Part shown: positions 45,313 through 52,525 of the stretch, one piece after another
Layout: every line of letters starts with the position of its first letter
Position numbering within the stretch: position 1 is the stretch's first letter
Origin: Heyndrickxia coagulans 36D1
GTDB lineage: Bacteria > Bacillota > Bacilli > Bacillales > Bacillaceae_C
DNA: 64,000 nucleotides
NCBI RefSeq assembly: GCF_000169195.2
Contig: NC_016023.1
Coordinates: forward strand, 1,860,001 to 1,924,000
Reading direction: 5' to 3'
Program-made: the position numbers and the translations under genes
The notes under the pieces: generated by a model
Told to the model about the DNA's origin: nothing
The model's input: only the letters and a program-made list of their open reading frames with translations
Database searches by the model: none

Positions 45313-45620
45313 ATCCCCGTTATCCATCTTTATACGGAAATATTACATCTTTTCCGAAAATTACACCGAGCAAGTAAAGCACGGTAGCCGAAAGTGTACA
45401 AAAAGAGTGTCTTGGAATACCCGATATTTAAACCTTGTCGAGAAAAACTTGACACATACGAAAATCCTTCTCATTTGTAAATCGTGAAATCATGTATTAA
45501 GCTAATAGTGTCTTTCCTCGGGGAGCGGTCCTCTGGTATCTATTGCATTTTTCTAAGTATACGATGGATTTGATCGCGGGAAAATTGCGCGTATCTCATT
45601 TTGAAAGGAGGGAGGTTCAT

Positions 45621-47267
45621 TTGAAGACTAGAAAGTATTTTTTATTTGCCGTTTTGCTCTTGTTTGGGGTGCTGATTTTACCTTCCATGGCGTCTGCGCA
45701 TGCGTACATCGTAAAATCCAGCCCTTCTGAAAATGAAGTATGGAAAGCACCGCCGAAAAAGGTGACCATCCAATTTGATGAAAAAATCCAGCCCGTCAAT
45801 TATTCCATTCAAGTATTTGATGAGGATGGGAAGCGGGTTGACCGGAAAGACGGAAGGATCAACTCCCGCAATGGGGCTGTTTTGGAATGCGGCTTGCGCA
45901 CAAATTTGCCAAAAGGTACATATCAAATTCAATGGAAAGCGGTTTCCGGTGACGGGCACCCTGTCCAAGGCGTTATCCCTTTTCAAGTTGGATCCGGACA
46001 TGAGGCGAAGCAACCATCCACTCCCGGAACGGAAACAGGGTATACGCCCAAAATCGACTTGATTTTGATCCGCTGGCTGCAATATGCCAGTTTTGCGTGT
46101 ATTGCCGGCATGTTTTTCTTTTCCCTGTTCATTGTTCCGCGGGAGGCCGGCCACAATCCATATATAAAGAAAGCGTCCGGCAAGATGCTGCAAATGGGTA
46201 TTTTGTTCCTGGCTGTGGGCACTTTATTGAGCTTGCCTTTAACGGCGTCCATTGAACTCACGACTTCATGGCGCCATGTGCTTCATGCCGGCGTATTAAA
46301 AAGCTTCACGACAAGTACGGCTTTTGGGCATATATGGCTGGTACAGATGGCCCTGTTGCTGTGCTTGGCTGCTTCGGTATTTTTCCATTCAAAGACGAAA
46401 AATCCCGCTTTGTTTTTTGCAGCACTCGTTCCCGCGCTTGGATGGGTGCTCACCAAAGCGTTGATTGGCCATGCTGCATCAGCCCCGCATCCTGTATGGC
46501 AGGTGACGCTGGATTTTCTCCATTTGCTTTCGGCAGAAATTTGGATTGGCAGCCTGGCTATGTTCTCCGTCTTTATGCCATTGGCAAGGCATGAGAATAC
46601 AAAGCCGCATTATTTTCAGATGATCAGAGCATTTTCAAAATGGGGTATTGCCCTTGTCGTTGTTCTTGCTGTGACAGGCGTTTTGGGCAGCATCACCTAT
46701 GTGCCAAACTTGCGATCACTCGTAACGACCTTTTATGGGAAAGTGCTGTTTGCTAAAATCCTGTTGCTTCTCGTGATGGTCATGCTTGCCGCGTTGAATT
46801 TTTGGAACGGAAGGCGAAGCAGAAAAAAAGGACTTTTTGCATCCGTATCGGGTGAACTGGCAACAGGGATTGCCGTACTTGTCCTCTCTGTCATTTTGAC
46901 AAACTTACCGACTGCGACGGCGGCACCCGGACCGTTCAAAGAAACGAAAACTGTCCACCAACAAGAAGTGACGTTCTCGGCTACTCCGAATGTGATAGGG
47001 GAAAATACATTTACATTGTCGTTGAAAGACCGCAATGGACGGCCGATAGAGCATATCGAGCAAGTGACATTAACTTTTACTTCGCTTGAAATGGAAATGG
47101 GCAGCGAGTCGAAAGTATTGAAAAAAGTCAAAGACGGTTACTACCGCGCAAAAGGAATGGATTTCAATATGGCAGGCCATTGGAACGTGCATGTCCACGT
47201 TTTGAAAAAAGACTTGAATACCATCGACACGGATTTCTCTGTTCATGTTGGCAGCCAGCCTGATTGA
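45621..47267 (+). CDS. ycnJ: YcnJ, CopC-CopD fusion copper-uptake protein
   Basis: 548 residues. TTG 45621 follows AAAGGAGGGAGG. A signal peptide ends ...MASA, leaving His as mature residue 1 (HAYIVKSSP), the amino-terminal copper ligand of CopC domains. CopC spans about 26-125, with a second His in SGDGHPVQG. About eight membrane helices follow (CopD, about 150-435), then an extracytoplasmic beta domain (about 450-548) with MEMGSES and a His-rich HWNVHVHVL strand. YcnJ of B. subtilis supports copper acquisition. The order ycnJ-ycnI is kept; the repressor gene ycnK is not adjacent, possibly because ISLre2 copy 2 lies just upstream. Confidence 0.9.
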   Translation: MKTRKYFLFAVLLLFGVLILPSMASAHAYIVKSSPSENEVWKAPPKKVTIQFDEKIQPVNYSIQVFDEDGKRVDRKDGRINSRNGAVLECGLRTNLPKGTYQIQWKAVSGDGHPVQGVIPFQVGSGHEAKQPSTPGTETGYTPKIDLILIRWLQYASFACIAGMFFFSLFIVPREAGHNPYIKKASGKMLQMGILFLAVGTLLSLPLTASIELTTSWRHVLHAGVLKSFTTSTAFGHIWLVQMALLLCLAASVFFHSKTKNPALFFAALVPALGWVLTKALIGHAASAPHPVWQVTLDFLHLLSAEIWIGSLAMFSVFMPLARHENTKPHYFQMIRAFSKWGIALVVVLAVTGVLGSITYVPNLRSLVTTFYGKVLFAKILLLLVMVMLAALNFWNGRRSRKKGLFASVSGELATGIAVLVLSVILTNLPTATAAPGPFKETKTVHQQEVTFSATPNVIGENTFTLSLKDRNGRPIEHIEQVTLTFTSLEMEMGSESKVLKKVKDGYYRAKGMDFNMAGHWNVHVHVLKKDLNTIDTDFSVHVGSQPD

Positions 47268-47298
47268 GGGAAAAAAGATCAGTTTCTCTGTATTAGGC

Positions 47299-47383
47299 TG
47301 GAACGTGCATGCCTAAGTTTTGGAAAGACTTGAACACGATTGACTTGGATTTTTCCATTCGTGTCGCAAGCCAGCCTGACTGA
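47299..47383 (+). pseudogene. Decayed second copy of the ycnJ 3' end
   Basis: TGGAACGTGCAT (47299-47310) through AGCCAGCCTGACTGA (to 47383) parallels the ycnJ end at 47182-47267. It carries substitutions, a small deletion and in-frame stops. It is a relic of a duplication lying between ycnJ and ycnI. Confidence 0.7.
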
Positions 47384-47435
47384 GAGGGAAAGACGGCGTT
47401 CAAAAAGTGGTTCCAATGAAAGGAGAAAAGGAAAA

Positions 47436-48050
47436 ATGTTGAAGAAGTTTGCCAGAGTCGTGCTGCCGGCATTTTTCGGTTTATTTCTGTTTGCAGGTGT
47501 AGCAAGTGCCCACGTAACCGTGAGCCCGGCCACATCTACAACCGGCGCGTGGGAAACCTATACGATTAAAGTGCCGACAGAAAAAAATATTCCAACGACC
47601 AAAGTCACAATTAAAACACCAAAGGGCGTCGAAATTGAATCATATGAACCGGTGCCGGGTTGGACCTATTCAGCTGAAAAAGGTTCAGACGGAAAAACCA
47701 AGACCTTTACTTTCAAGGCTGATGGAAAAGGCATTTTACCGGGACAGTTCCAGCAGTTTACAATTGTTGCTACAAACCCGAATCGTGAGACCGAAATCGC
47801 CTGGGATGCGTACCAATATTACAAAGACGGCAGTATTGTCGAGTGGACGCAGGACAAAAACGGCGACAACCCCCATTCAATTACAAAAATAGTAAAAGGT
47901 TCGGACACCGGTCAAGCCCAAACCCATGATACAACAACCAACGACGACAAAACATCCGGCTCTTCATCCAACACCCTGCCGCTCATCTTGTCAATCGTAT
48001 CGGTTGTGCTATCACTGGTTGCCTTGATCATGGCCTTTCGGAAAAAGTAA
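47436..48050 (+). CDS. ycnI: YcnI, DUF1775 copper-binding membrane-anchored protein
   Basis: 204 residues from ATG 47436, after GAAAGGAGAAAAGG. The signal peptide ends GVASA, so mature YcnI starts with His (HVTVSPATS), the single-His copper brace of the family. A conserved Trp occurs in VPGWTYSAE. The beta-sandwich spans about 27-150; a Thr/Asp/Ser linker and C-terminal helix (LPLILSIVSVVLSLVALIMAF) anchor it. It probably hands copper to YcnJ outside the membrane. Confidence 0.92.
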   Translation: MLKKFARVVLPAFFGLFLFAGVASAHVTVSPATSTTGAWETYTIKVPTEKNIPTTKVTIKTPKGVEIESYEPVPGWTYSAEKGSDGKTKTFTFKADGKGILPGQFQQFTIVATNPNRETEIAWDAYQYYKDGSIVEWTQDKNGDNPHSITKIVKGSDTGQAQTHDTTTNDDKTSGSSSNTLPLILSIVSVVLSLVALIMAFRKK

Positions 48051-48148
48051 TAATGTGCGCCGGTCATCGCTCAGGGTGGCAGGCGCTGTTTTCTTCCATG
48101 GATTGTAAATGGCAGAAAAGCGGTAAAGCAAAAGTTTCCCGCTATATA

Positions 48149-48241
48149 TCACATATTTAAGTCCCGTTTTCGGTAAAACAAATAAGTGCAGGCGGAAAAG
48201 GTGGTAATCAGCAGCAGTACAAGGATCGCGTGAAAGGCTTA
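48149..48241 (-). pseudogene. C-terminal relic of an ABC-2-type permease
   Basis: The minus strand reads AFHAILVLLLITTFSACTY, then YRKRDLNM-stop, a typical last helix plus tail of ABC-2 permeases. The segment just upstream (QDIVNGDRLS) is in another frame, so the gene is both truncated and frameshifted. The rest of 48051-48368 holds no gene. Confidence 0.55.
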
Positions 48242-48368
48242 GGCGGTCCCCGTTTACAATATCCTGGATTGGCTACCCACTTCCTTAACAGAAACGGCTA
48301 ATCGGGCAGATTCTGTTTATGTACGTGAGTCGTTCTAAAAAATTGGGAGATAAACGCAAAAATGAGTA

Positions 48369-48397
48369 TTGAAAAACGAACGTTTGTCCTTTATAAT
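48369..48397 (+). promoter_or_regulatory. Promoter of the first Rpn gene
   Basis: TTGAAA (48369-48374), a 17-base spacer, TATAAT (48392-48397). Confidence 0.7.
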
Positions 48398-48429
48398 AAA
48401 ACTGAAAAATAAGAAAAGGAGTGCTGCCA

Positions 48430-49419
48430 TTGGAACTTGTAATGGAAAAACATGCCGGTTATCACGTGCATGACCGTTTGTTTAAGGAGCTGATCCAAAA
48501 CTTTTTTCAGGAGTTTATGGATGCCTTTTTCCCGGATCTTTCAGCGGATCTCGACTACCGCCGGGTGCGGTTTTTGTCGCAGGAACAGTTTACGGACTTT
48601 CCGGGCGGTGAGCAAAAACGGGTTGACATCCTCGCCGAAACGAAGGTAAAAGGGAAAGACACCGTGATTCTCATCCATGTTGAGCCGCAGTCGTATTACG
48701 AAAAGCCTTTTCCTGAACGCATGTTTCGTTATTACATGATGATCAGTCTCCGGCACCGGAAACCGGTATTGCCGATTGCCGTTTTCAGTTATGAGGAGAA
48801 AACAGAGACCCCTGATACGTACACCTTTGCGTTCCACAACATTGAAATTCTTCGTTTTCACTATTTATCCATTCATCTGATGAAACAAAATTGGAGAAAT
48901 TATATCCGGAGCAACAACCCTGTTGCCGCGGCATTATTAAGCAAAATGGGGTATACAGAAACAGAACGGGTGCAGGTCAAACTGGAGTTTCTGCGGATGC
49001 TGGCCCGGATGGAACTCGACCCTGCAAAAATGAGGCTGTTACACGGTTTCTTTGATTATTATTTAAAATTGAACGAAAAAGAGGAGGCGGAAGTAATGGA
49101 AAACATTAAAATGCTGGATCCGGACGAAGCAGAGCAAGTATTGAAATTGCCGAATTCCTATTTTGACCGCGGGTATAAGAAGGGGAAAGAGGAAGGCAGA
49201 GAAGAAGGAATTGAAATAGGAGTAGAGAAGGGAAGAGAAGAAGGAATTGAAATAGGAGTAGAGAAGGGGAGAGAAGAAGAGAGAAAAGAAATGTTACAAA
49301 CGATCCCAATTGCCATCAAAATGTTGCAGGAGGGTAGGGAGCTTCAATTAATTGTGGAAAAAACTGGCCTGAGCCAGAGAGAAGTGGAAAAAATAAAACA
49401 ACAATTGGAGCATTCATAA
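48430..49419 (+). CDS. Rpn-family PD-(D/E)XK nuclease, copy 1
   Basis: 329 residues. TTG 48430 lies 8 bases after AAAAGGAG, whose last G is base 48421, so the GTG there cannot be the start. The nuclease core has Asp66 (RVDILAE), Glu85 and Gln87 (HVEPQS), the D-ExQ arrangement of Rpn/PDDEXK_2 proteins. From about 240 the chain becomes a Lys/Glu/Gly-rich repeat tail (REEGIEIGVEKG twice), ending in a small helical domain (LIVEKTGLSQREVEKIKQQL). E. coli Rpn nucleases are toxic antiphage proteins inhibited by a short form translated from an internal start. Here AGGAGG (49082-49087) and ATG 49096 provide exactly such a site. Confidence 0.85.
   Translation: MELVMEKHAGYHVHDRLFKELIQNFFQEFMDAFFPDLSADLDYRRVRFLSQEQFTDFPGGEQKRVDILAETKVKGKDTVILIHVEPQSYYEKPFPERMFRYYMMISLRHRKPVLPIAVFSYEEKTETPDTYTFAFHNIEILRFHYLSIHLMKQNWRNYIRSNNPVAAALLSKMGYTETERVQVKLEFLRMLARMELDPAKMRLLHGFFDYYLKLNEKEEAEVMENIKMLDPDEAEQVLKLPNSYFDRGYKKGKEEGREEGIEIGVEKGREEGIEIGVEKGREEERKEMLQTIPIAIKMLQEGRELQLIVEKTGLSQREVEKIKQQLEHS
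49096..49419 (+). CDS. Internal short form of Rpn copy 1 (candidate intragenic antitoxin)
   Basis: In-frame ATG 49096 is 8 bases after GAGGAGGCGG, a stronger ribosome site than that of the full gene. The product would be 107 residues: MENIKMLDPDEAEQVLKLPN, the repeat tail and the C-terminal helical domain, without the nuclease core. The layout matches the RpnS short proteins known from E. coli. Inference from site strength and family precedent. Confidence 0.55.
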   Translation: MENIKMLDPDEAEQVLKLPNSYFDRGYKKGKEEGREEGIEIGVEKGREEGIEIGVEKGREEERKEMLQTIPIAIKMLQEGRELQLIVEKTGLSQREVEKIKQQLEHS

Positions 49420-49420
49420 G

Positions 49421-49684
49421 ATGGAAGTCAGGCTGCCTGGTGTGGATGGAAAAGAAGTTGTTTTAGACTTGCCGAACTATTATTATGACCTCGGGTATGA
49501 AAAGGGATTTAAAGAGGGATTTAAAGAAGGATTTAAAGAAGGATTTAAAGAAGGAGTAAAGGAGGGAAGAGAAGAAGAAAGAACACGATTGATTATCAAC
49601 TTTCTAAAAAATCAAGTGGATGTGAAGGTCATTGCCCAAGCATCCGGCTTGAGTGAAGACGAGATCATGAAAATCAAAAGGTAG
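49421..49684 (+). CDS. Free-standing Rpn C-terminal tail protein
   Basis: 87 residues starting 1 base after the Rpn stop. It opens MEVRLPGVDGKEVVLDLPNY, continues with four GFKE repeats and ends in the tail domain LIINFLKNQVDVKVIAQASG...DEIMKIKR, nearly the same as the end of Rpn copy 2. It has no nuclease core. It could be a remnant of a deleted Rpn gene or a separate antitoxin-like short form. Confidence 0.6.
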   Translation: MEVRLPGVDGKEVVLDLPNYYYDLGYEKGFKEGFKEGFKEGFKEGVKEGREEERTRLIINFLKNQVDVKVIAQASGLSEDEIMKIKR

Positions 49685-49829
49685 ATAGAGGGGTAGGAGC
49701 AATAGCCCCTTCTTATCACCTGTTTGATTGTAAACCCATAAAAATAAAAACAGATTGGAAAGTGAAGAAATTCGTCTTCTCTGATAGACCCCTGTTACTC
49801 AAACTCATTTAAAAAGACCATGGTTTGCG

Positions 49830-49854
49830 GTTTTTTCAAAGTTCCTAAGGGAAT
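49830..49854 (+). promoter_or_regulatory. Candidate sigma-B promoter
   Basis: GTTTTT (49830-49835), 13 bases, GGGAAT (49849-49854), against the consensus GTTTAA-N13/14-GGGTAT. It lies 29 bases before a general-stress-type gene. Confidence 0.55.
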
Positions 49855-49882
49855 AATTTAAGTAAAAGAATGAGGTGATGAC

Positions 49883-50371
49883 ATGGGAAATGCTGAACAA
49901 AATAGGGAAGCAGTCTCCAAGCTACGGGAATTAATAAAAGATATTGACACAGCCATGCTGACTACAATGTCGGACAAAGGCCTTGTCGCACGCCCAATGA
50001 AGACGCAAGATGTTGAGTTTGATGGAGATTTGTGGTTTTTCACAAAAAAAGATACGGATAAGTTTCATGAAATTTTACACAACCGTGAAGTAAATGTTAC
50101 CTACGCTGGAAAGTCTTATGTGTCCGTCCGCGGCACTGCCGAGATTGTCGAAGACCCCGCAAAGAAGAAAGAATATTGGAGCGCCGGTTATGAGAAACTC
50201 TTGAAAACGAGTTACGATGATCCAAACGTAATATTGCTAAAAGTGAATGTGAAATCTGCCGAGTACTGGGATTCCGGAAACTTCGCGAAGATGGTCATTC
50301 ATTTCTTTAACAGAGTGGTTGGCAATGAGACCGATGATGACCATTTAAACGAAACTTTGAAATTTAAATAA
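49883..50371 (+). CDS. General stress protein 26-like, pyridoxamine 5'-phosphate oxidase fold
   Basis: 162 residues from ATG 49883, after GAATGAGGTGATG. It is a split-barrel flavin-binding fold of the GSP26/YdaG type: AMLTTMSDKGLVARPM, DGDLWFFTKKDTDKFHEI, VNVTYAGKSYVSVRGTAEI. Such proteins bind FMN/FAD and belong to the sigma-B regulon in B. subtilis; the enzymatic reaction is unsettled. It sits between the two Rpn copies, apparently unrelated to them. A stem-loop (GAGCCGG/CCGGCTTC, 50378-50398) follows without a T tract. Confidence 0.85.
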   Translation: MGNAEQNREAVSKLRELIKDIDTAMLTTMSDKGLVARPMKTQDVEFDGDLWFFTKKDTDKFHEILHNREVNVTYAGKSYVSVRGTAEIVEDPAKKKEYWSAGYEKLLKTSYDDPNVILLKVNVKSAEYWDSGNFAKMVIHFFNRVVGNETDDDHLNETLKFK

Positions 50372-50439
50372 TACAGAAGAGCCGGTTAGTCCGGCTTCCC
50401 TGTATCTCTGCTATATAAAATGAACTTAAGTTTTTCGTG

Positions 50440-50477
50440 CCAAAATCAATGGCGATCACGATTGACATTGATTTTGG
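50440..50477. repeat. Perfect 12-bp inverted repeat upstream of Rpn copy 2
   Basis: CCAAAATCAATG (50440-50451) and CATTGATTTTGG (50466-50477) have a 14-base spacer. It is about 50 bases upstream of the Rpn2 promoter; possibly an operator or hairpin. Confidence 0.5.
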
Positions 50478-50526
50478 TAACATATAGAGAAGTAGTAAAT
50501 GTTTAGTTCAACTTATATAGTCGGTA

Positions 50527-50555
50527 TTGAAATAGGGACAATCGTCCTCTAAAAT
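50527..50555 (+). promoter_or_regulatory. Promoter of the second Rpn gene
   Basis: TTGAAA (50527-50532), 17 bases, TAAAAT (50550-50555). It is positioned exactly as in copy 1, with the same leader downstream. Confidence 0.65.
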
Positions 50556-50587
50556 AAAACTGAAAAATAAGAAAAGGAGTGCTGCCA

Positions 50588-51481
50588 TTGGAACTTGTAA
50601 TGGAAAAACATGCCGGTTATCACGTGCATGATCGTTTTTTTAAAGAGCTGATCCAAAACTTTTTTCAGGAGTTTATGGAGGCGTTTTTTCCGGATGTGTC
50701 AACGGATCTTGACTACCGCCGGGTGAGGTTTTTGTCGCAGGAACAGTTTACGGACTTTCCGGGCGGTGAGCAAAAACGGGTTGACATCCTTGCCGAAACG
50801 AAGGTAAAAGGGAAAGACACGGTGATTCTCATCCATGTAGAGCCGCAGTCGTATTACGAGAAACCTTTTCCTGAACGCATGTTTCGTTATTACATGATGA
50901 TCAGTCTGCGGCACCGGAAACCGGTATTGCCGATTGCCGTTTTTAGTTACGAGGAGAAAACAGAGACCCCTGATACGTACACCTTTGCGTTCCACAACAT
51001 TGAAATTCTTCGTTTTCACTATTTATCCATTCATCTGATGAAGCAAAATTGGAGAAATTATATCCGGAGCAACAACCCTGTTGCTGCGGCATTATTAAGC
51101 AAAATGGGGTATACAGAAACAGAACGGGTGCAGGTCAAACTGGAGTTTCTGCGGATGCTGGCGCGGATGGAACTCGACCCTGCAAAAATGAGGCTGCTAT
51201 ACGGTTTCTTTGATTATTATTTAAAATTGAACGAAAAAGAGGAGGCGGAAGTAATGGAAAACATTAAAATGCTGGATCCGGACGAAGCAGAGCAAGTATT
51301 GAAATTACCGAATTCCTATTTTGATCGCGGGTATAAGAAGGGAAGAGAAGAAGAAAGAGAACGATTGATTATCAATTTACTAAAAAATCGAGTGGATGTA
51401 AAAGTCATTGCCCAAGCATCCGGCTTGAGTGAAGACGAGATCATGAAGATCAAAAGGCAGATAGAAGGGGAAAAGCCTTGA
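50588..51481 (+). CDS. Rpn-family PD-(D/E)XK nuclease, copy 2
   Basis: 297 residues from TTG 50588, with the same leader and ribosome site as copy 1. The first about 260 residues are nearly identical to copy 1, including the Asp66, Glu85 and Gln87 positions. The repeat tail is replaced by a shorter one (KKGREEERERLIINLLKN) ending in the DEIMKIKRQIEG domain. The body is conserved while the C-terminus is exchanged. An internal ATG at 51254 with AGGAGG (51240-51245) is preserved. Confidence 0.85.
   Translation: MELVMEKHAGYHVHDRFFKELIQNFFQEFMEAFFPDVSTDLDYRRVRFLSQEQFTDFPGGEQKRVDILAETKVKGKDTVILIHVEPQSYYEKPFPERMFRYYMMISLRHRKPVLPIAVFSYEEKTETPDTYTFAFHNIEILRFHYLSIHLMKQNWRNYIRSNNPVAAALLSKMGYTETERVQVKLEFLRMLARMELDPAKMRLLYGFFDYYLKLNEKEEAEVMENIKMLDPDEAEQVLKLPNSYFDRGYKKGREEERERLIINLLKNRVDVKVIAQASGLSEDEIMKIKRQIEGEKP
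51254..51481 (+). CDS. Internal short form of Rpn copy 2 (candidate intragenic antitoxin)
   Basis: In-frame ATG 51254 is 8 bases after AGGAGG. The 75-residue product comprises the KMLDPDEAEQVLKLPN linker, a short charged repeat and the tail domain. It parallels 49096-49419 but with the other tail type. Confidence 0.55.
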   Translation: MENIKMLDPDEAEQVLKLPNSYFDRGYKKGREEERERLIINLLKNRVDVKVIAQASGLSEDEIMKIKRQIEGEKP

Positions 51482-51761
51482 ATCAGAGTTATGATGAGGC
51501 GGAGCAAGTATTGAAATTGCCGAATTCTTACTTTGACCGCGGGTATAAGAAGGGGAAAGAGGAAGGAATTGAAATAGGAGTAGAGAAGGGGAGAGAAGAA
51601 GAAAGAGAAGAAGAAAGAGAAGAAGGAAAAAAGGTTAAGAAGATTTATTGTTAACTTGCTAAAAAATCAAGTGGATGTGAAGGTCATTGTCCAGGCATCT
51701 GGCTTGAGTGAAGACGAGATCATGAAAATCAAAAGGCAGATAGAAGGGGGAAAGCCTTGAA
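51478..51761 (+). pseudogene. Detached Rpn tail 1, frameshifted
   Basis: TTG 51478 overlaps the Rpn2 stop. It reads NQSYDEAEQVLKLPNSYFD, then a (EEERE)n repeat, and stops at 51652-51654. In another frame the expected tail (FIVNLLKNQVDVK...MKIKRQIEGG) continues to about 51760. A single frameshift explains the break. Confidence 0.6.
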
Positions 51762-51985
51762 CCCGAGTTATGACGAAGCAGAGCAAGTATTGAAGCTGCC
51801 GAATCCCTATTTTGACCGCGGCATAAGAAGGGGGAGAGAAGAAAAAAGAAAAGAATTTTTTGCAAACGATCCCAATTGCCATCAAAATGTTGCAGGAGGG
51901 TATGGAGCTTCAATTAATTGTGGAAAAAACTGGCCTGAGCCAGAGAGAAGTGGAAAAAATAAAACAACAATTGGAGCATTCATAA
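51757..51985 (+). pseudogene. Detached Rpn tail 2, frameshifted
   Basis: It repeats the NPSYDEAEQVLKLPNPYFDRG opening, then loses frame near 51820 (GGCATAAG for GGGTATAAG). It continues as the copy-1 type tail (TIPIAIKMLQEG, LIVEKTGLSQREVEKIKQQLEHS). Confidence 0.6.
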
Positions 51986-51986
51986 G

Positions 51987-52139
51987 ATGGAAGTCAGGCT
52001 GCCTGGTGTGGATGGAAAAGAAGTTGTTTTAGACTTGCCGAACTATTATTATGACCTCGGGTATGAAAAGGGATTTAAAGATGGGTTTAAAGAGGGATTT
52101 AAGGAGGGATTTAAAGAATTATTTGAAAAAGGAGTATAA
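51987..52139 (+). CDS. Free-standing Rpn tail opening, copy of 49421-49684, truncated
   Basis: 50 residues, MEVRLPGVDGKEVVLDLPNY followed by four GFK(E/D) repeats, ending early (LFEKGV). Beyond it a third tail type is readable with a frameshift: LQTIVTGMLKNGVEPQLIVDMNELSHTEVE, to about 52278. Probably decayed. Confidence 0.45.
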   Translation: MEVRLPGVDGKEVVLDLPNYYYDLGYEKGFKDGFKEGFKEGFKELFEKGV

Positions 52140-52462
52140 GGAAGGGCAGAAAGGCATTCTTACAAACCATTGTGACCGGGATGCTCAAGAATGGCGTGGA
52201 GCCACAATTGATTGTTGACATGAACGAGCTCAGCCACACAGAAGTAGAAAAAAATAAAACAGCGATTGGAACATGCATAAGCTGGAAGTCAGGTATCCGT
52301 TAAAAACGGGCTGTTTCTTGCGGGAGGCAGTCCGTTACCTTGCCATGACCGGAGCTTAAGTCCCTAGCACTTTTTCAAATCTGGGCACGCGCTTATAAGC
52401 AATCTTTTAAACAAAGAAAATTCCATTGCTGTTTGGAGCTCATTAAAATCACCGTGTATGGA
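52140..52462. other. Tail relic and gap before the ribose operon
   Basis: 52140-52278 is the frameshifted third tail type. The remainder shows no gene. Confidence 0.45.
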
Positions 52463-52508
52463 TTGAATTTTTTCGCGAGATATATTATACTGTCTGTAAC
52501 CGGTTACA
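52463..52508 (+). promoter_or_regulatory. rbs operon promoter and RbsR operator
   Basis: TTGAAT (52463-52468), 17 bases, TATACT (52486-52491), then the perfect palindrome TGTAACCGGTTACA (52495-52508) at the transcription start. It shares the 12-mer GTAACCGGTTAC with the EIIC operator at 39998-40009. Confidence 0.8.
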
Positions 52509-52525
52509 CAGGAAAGGTGAGGCAT

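Larger units (their letters stand above)
43637..45459 (+). mobile_element. ISLre2-type insertion sequence, copy 2, 1,823 bp
   Basis: Same inverted repeats (GTATGTGT...CTCGAC) and same length as copy 1, opposite orientation. The target duplication is a perfect 8-mer GAAAATCC (43629-43636, 45460-45467). The duplication differs from that of copy 1, so the insertions were independent. The right end carries an outward TTGACA (45449-45454) pointing at ycnJ. Confidence 0.92.

Noticed and set aside
48541-51019. Antisense frames inside both Rpn genes (106 codons each)
   Set aside because: Both follow from the same duplicated coding sequence, and nothing supports their expression.
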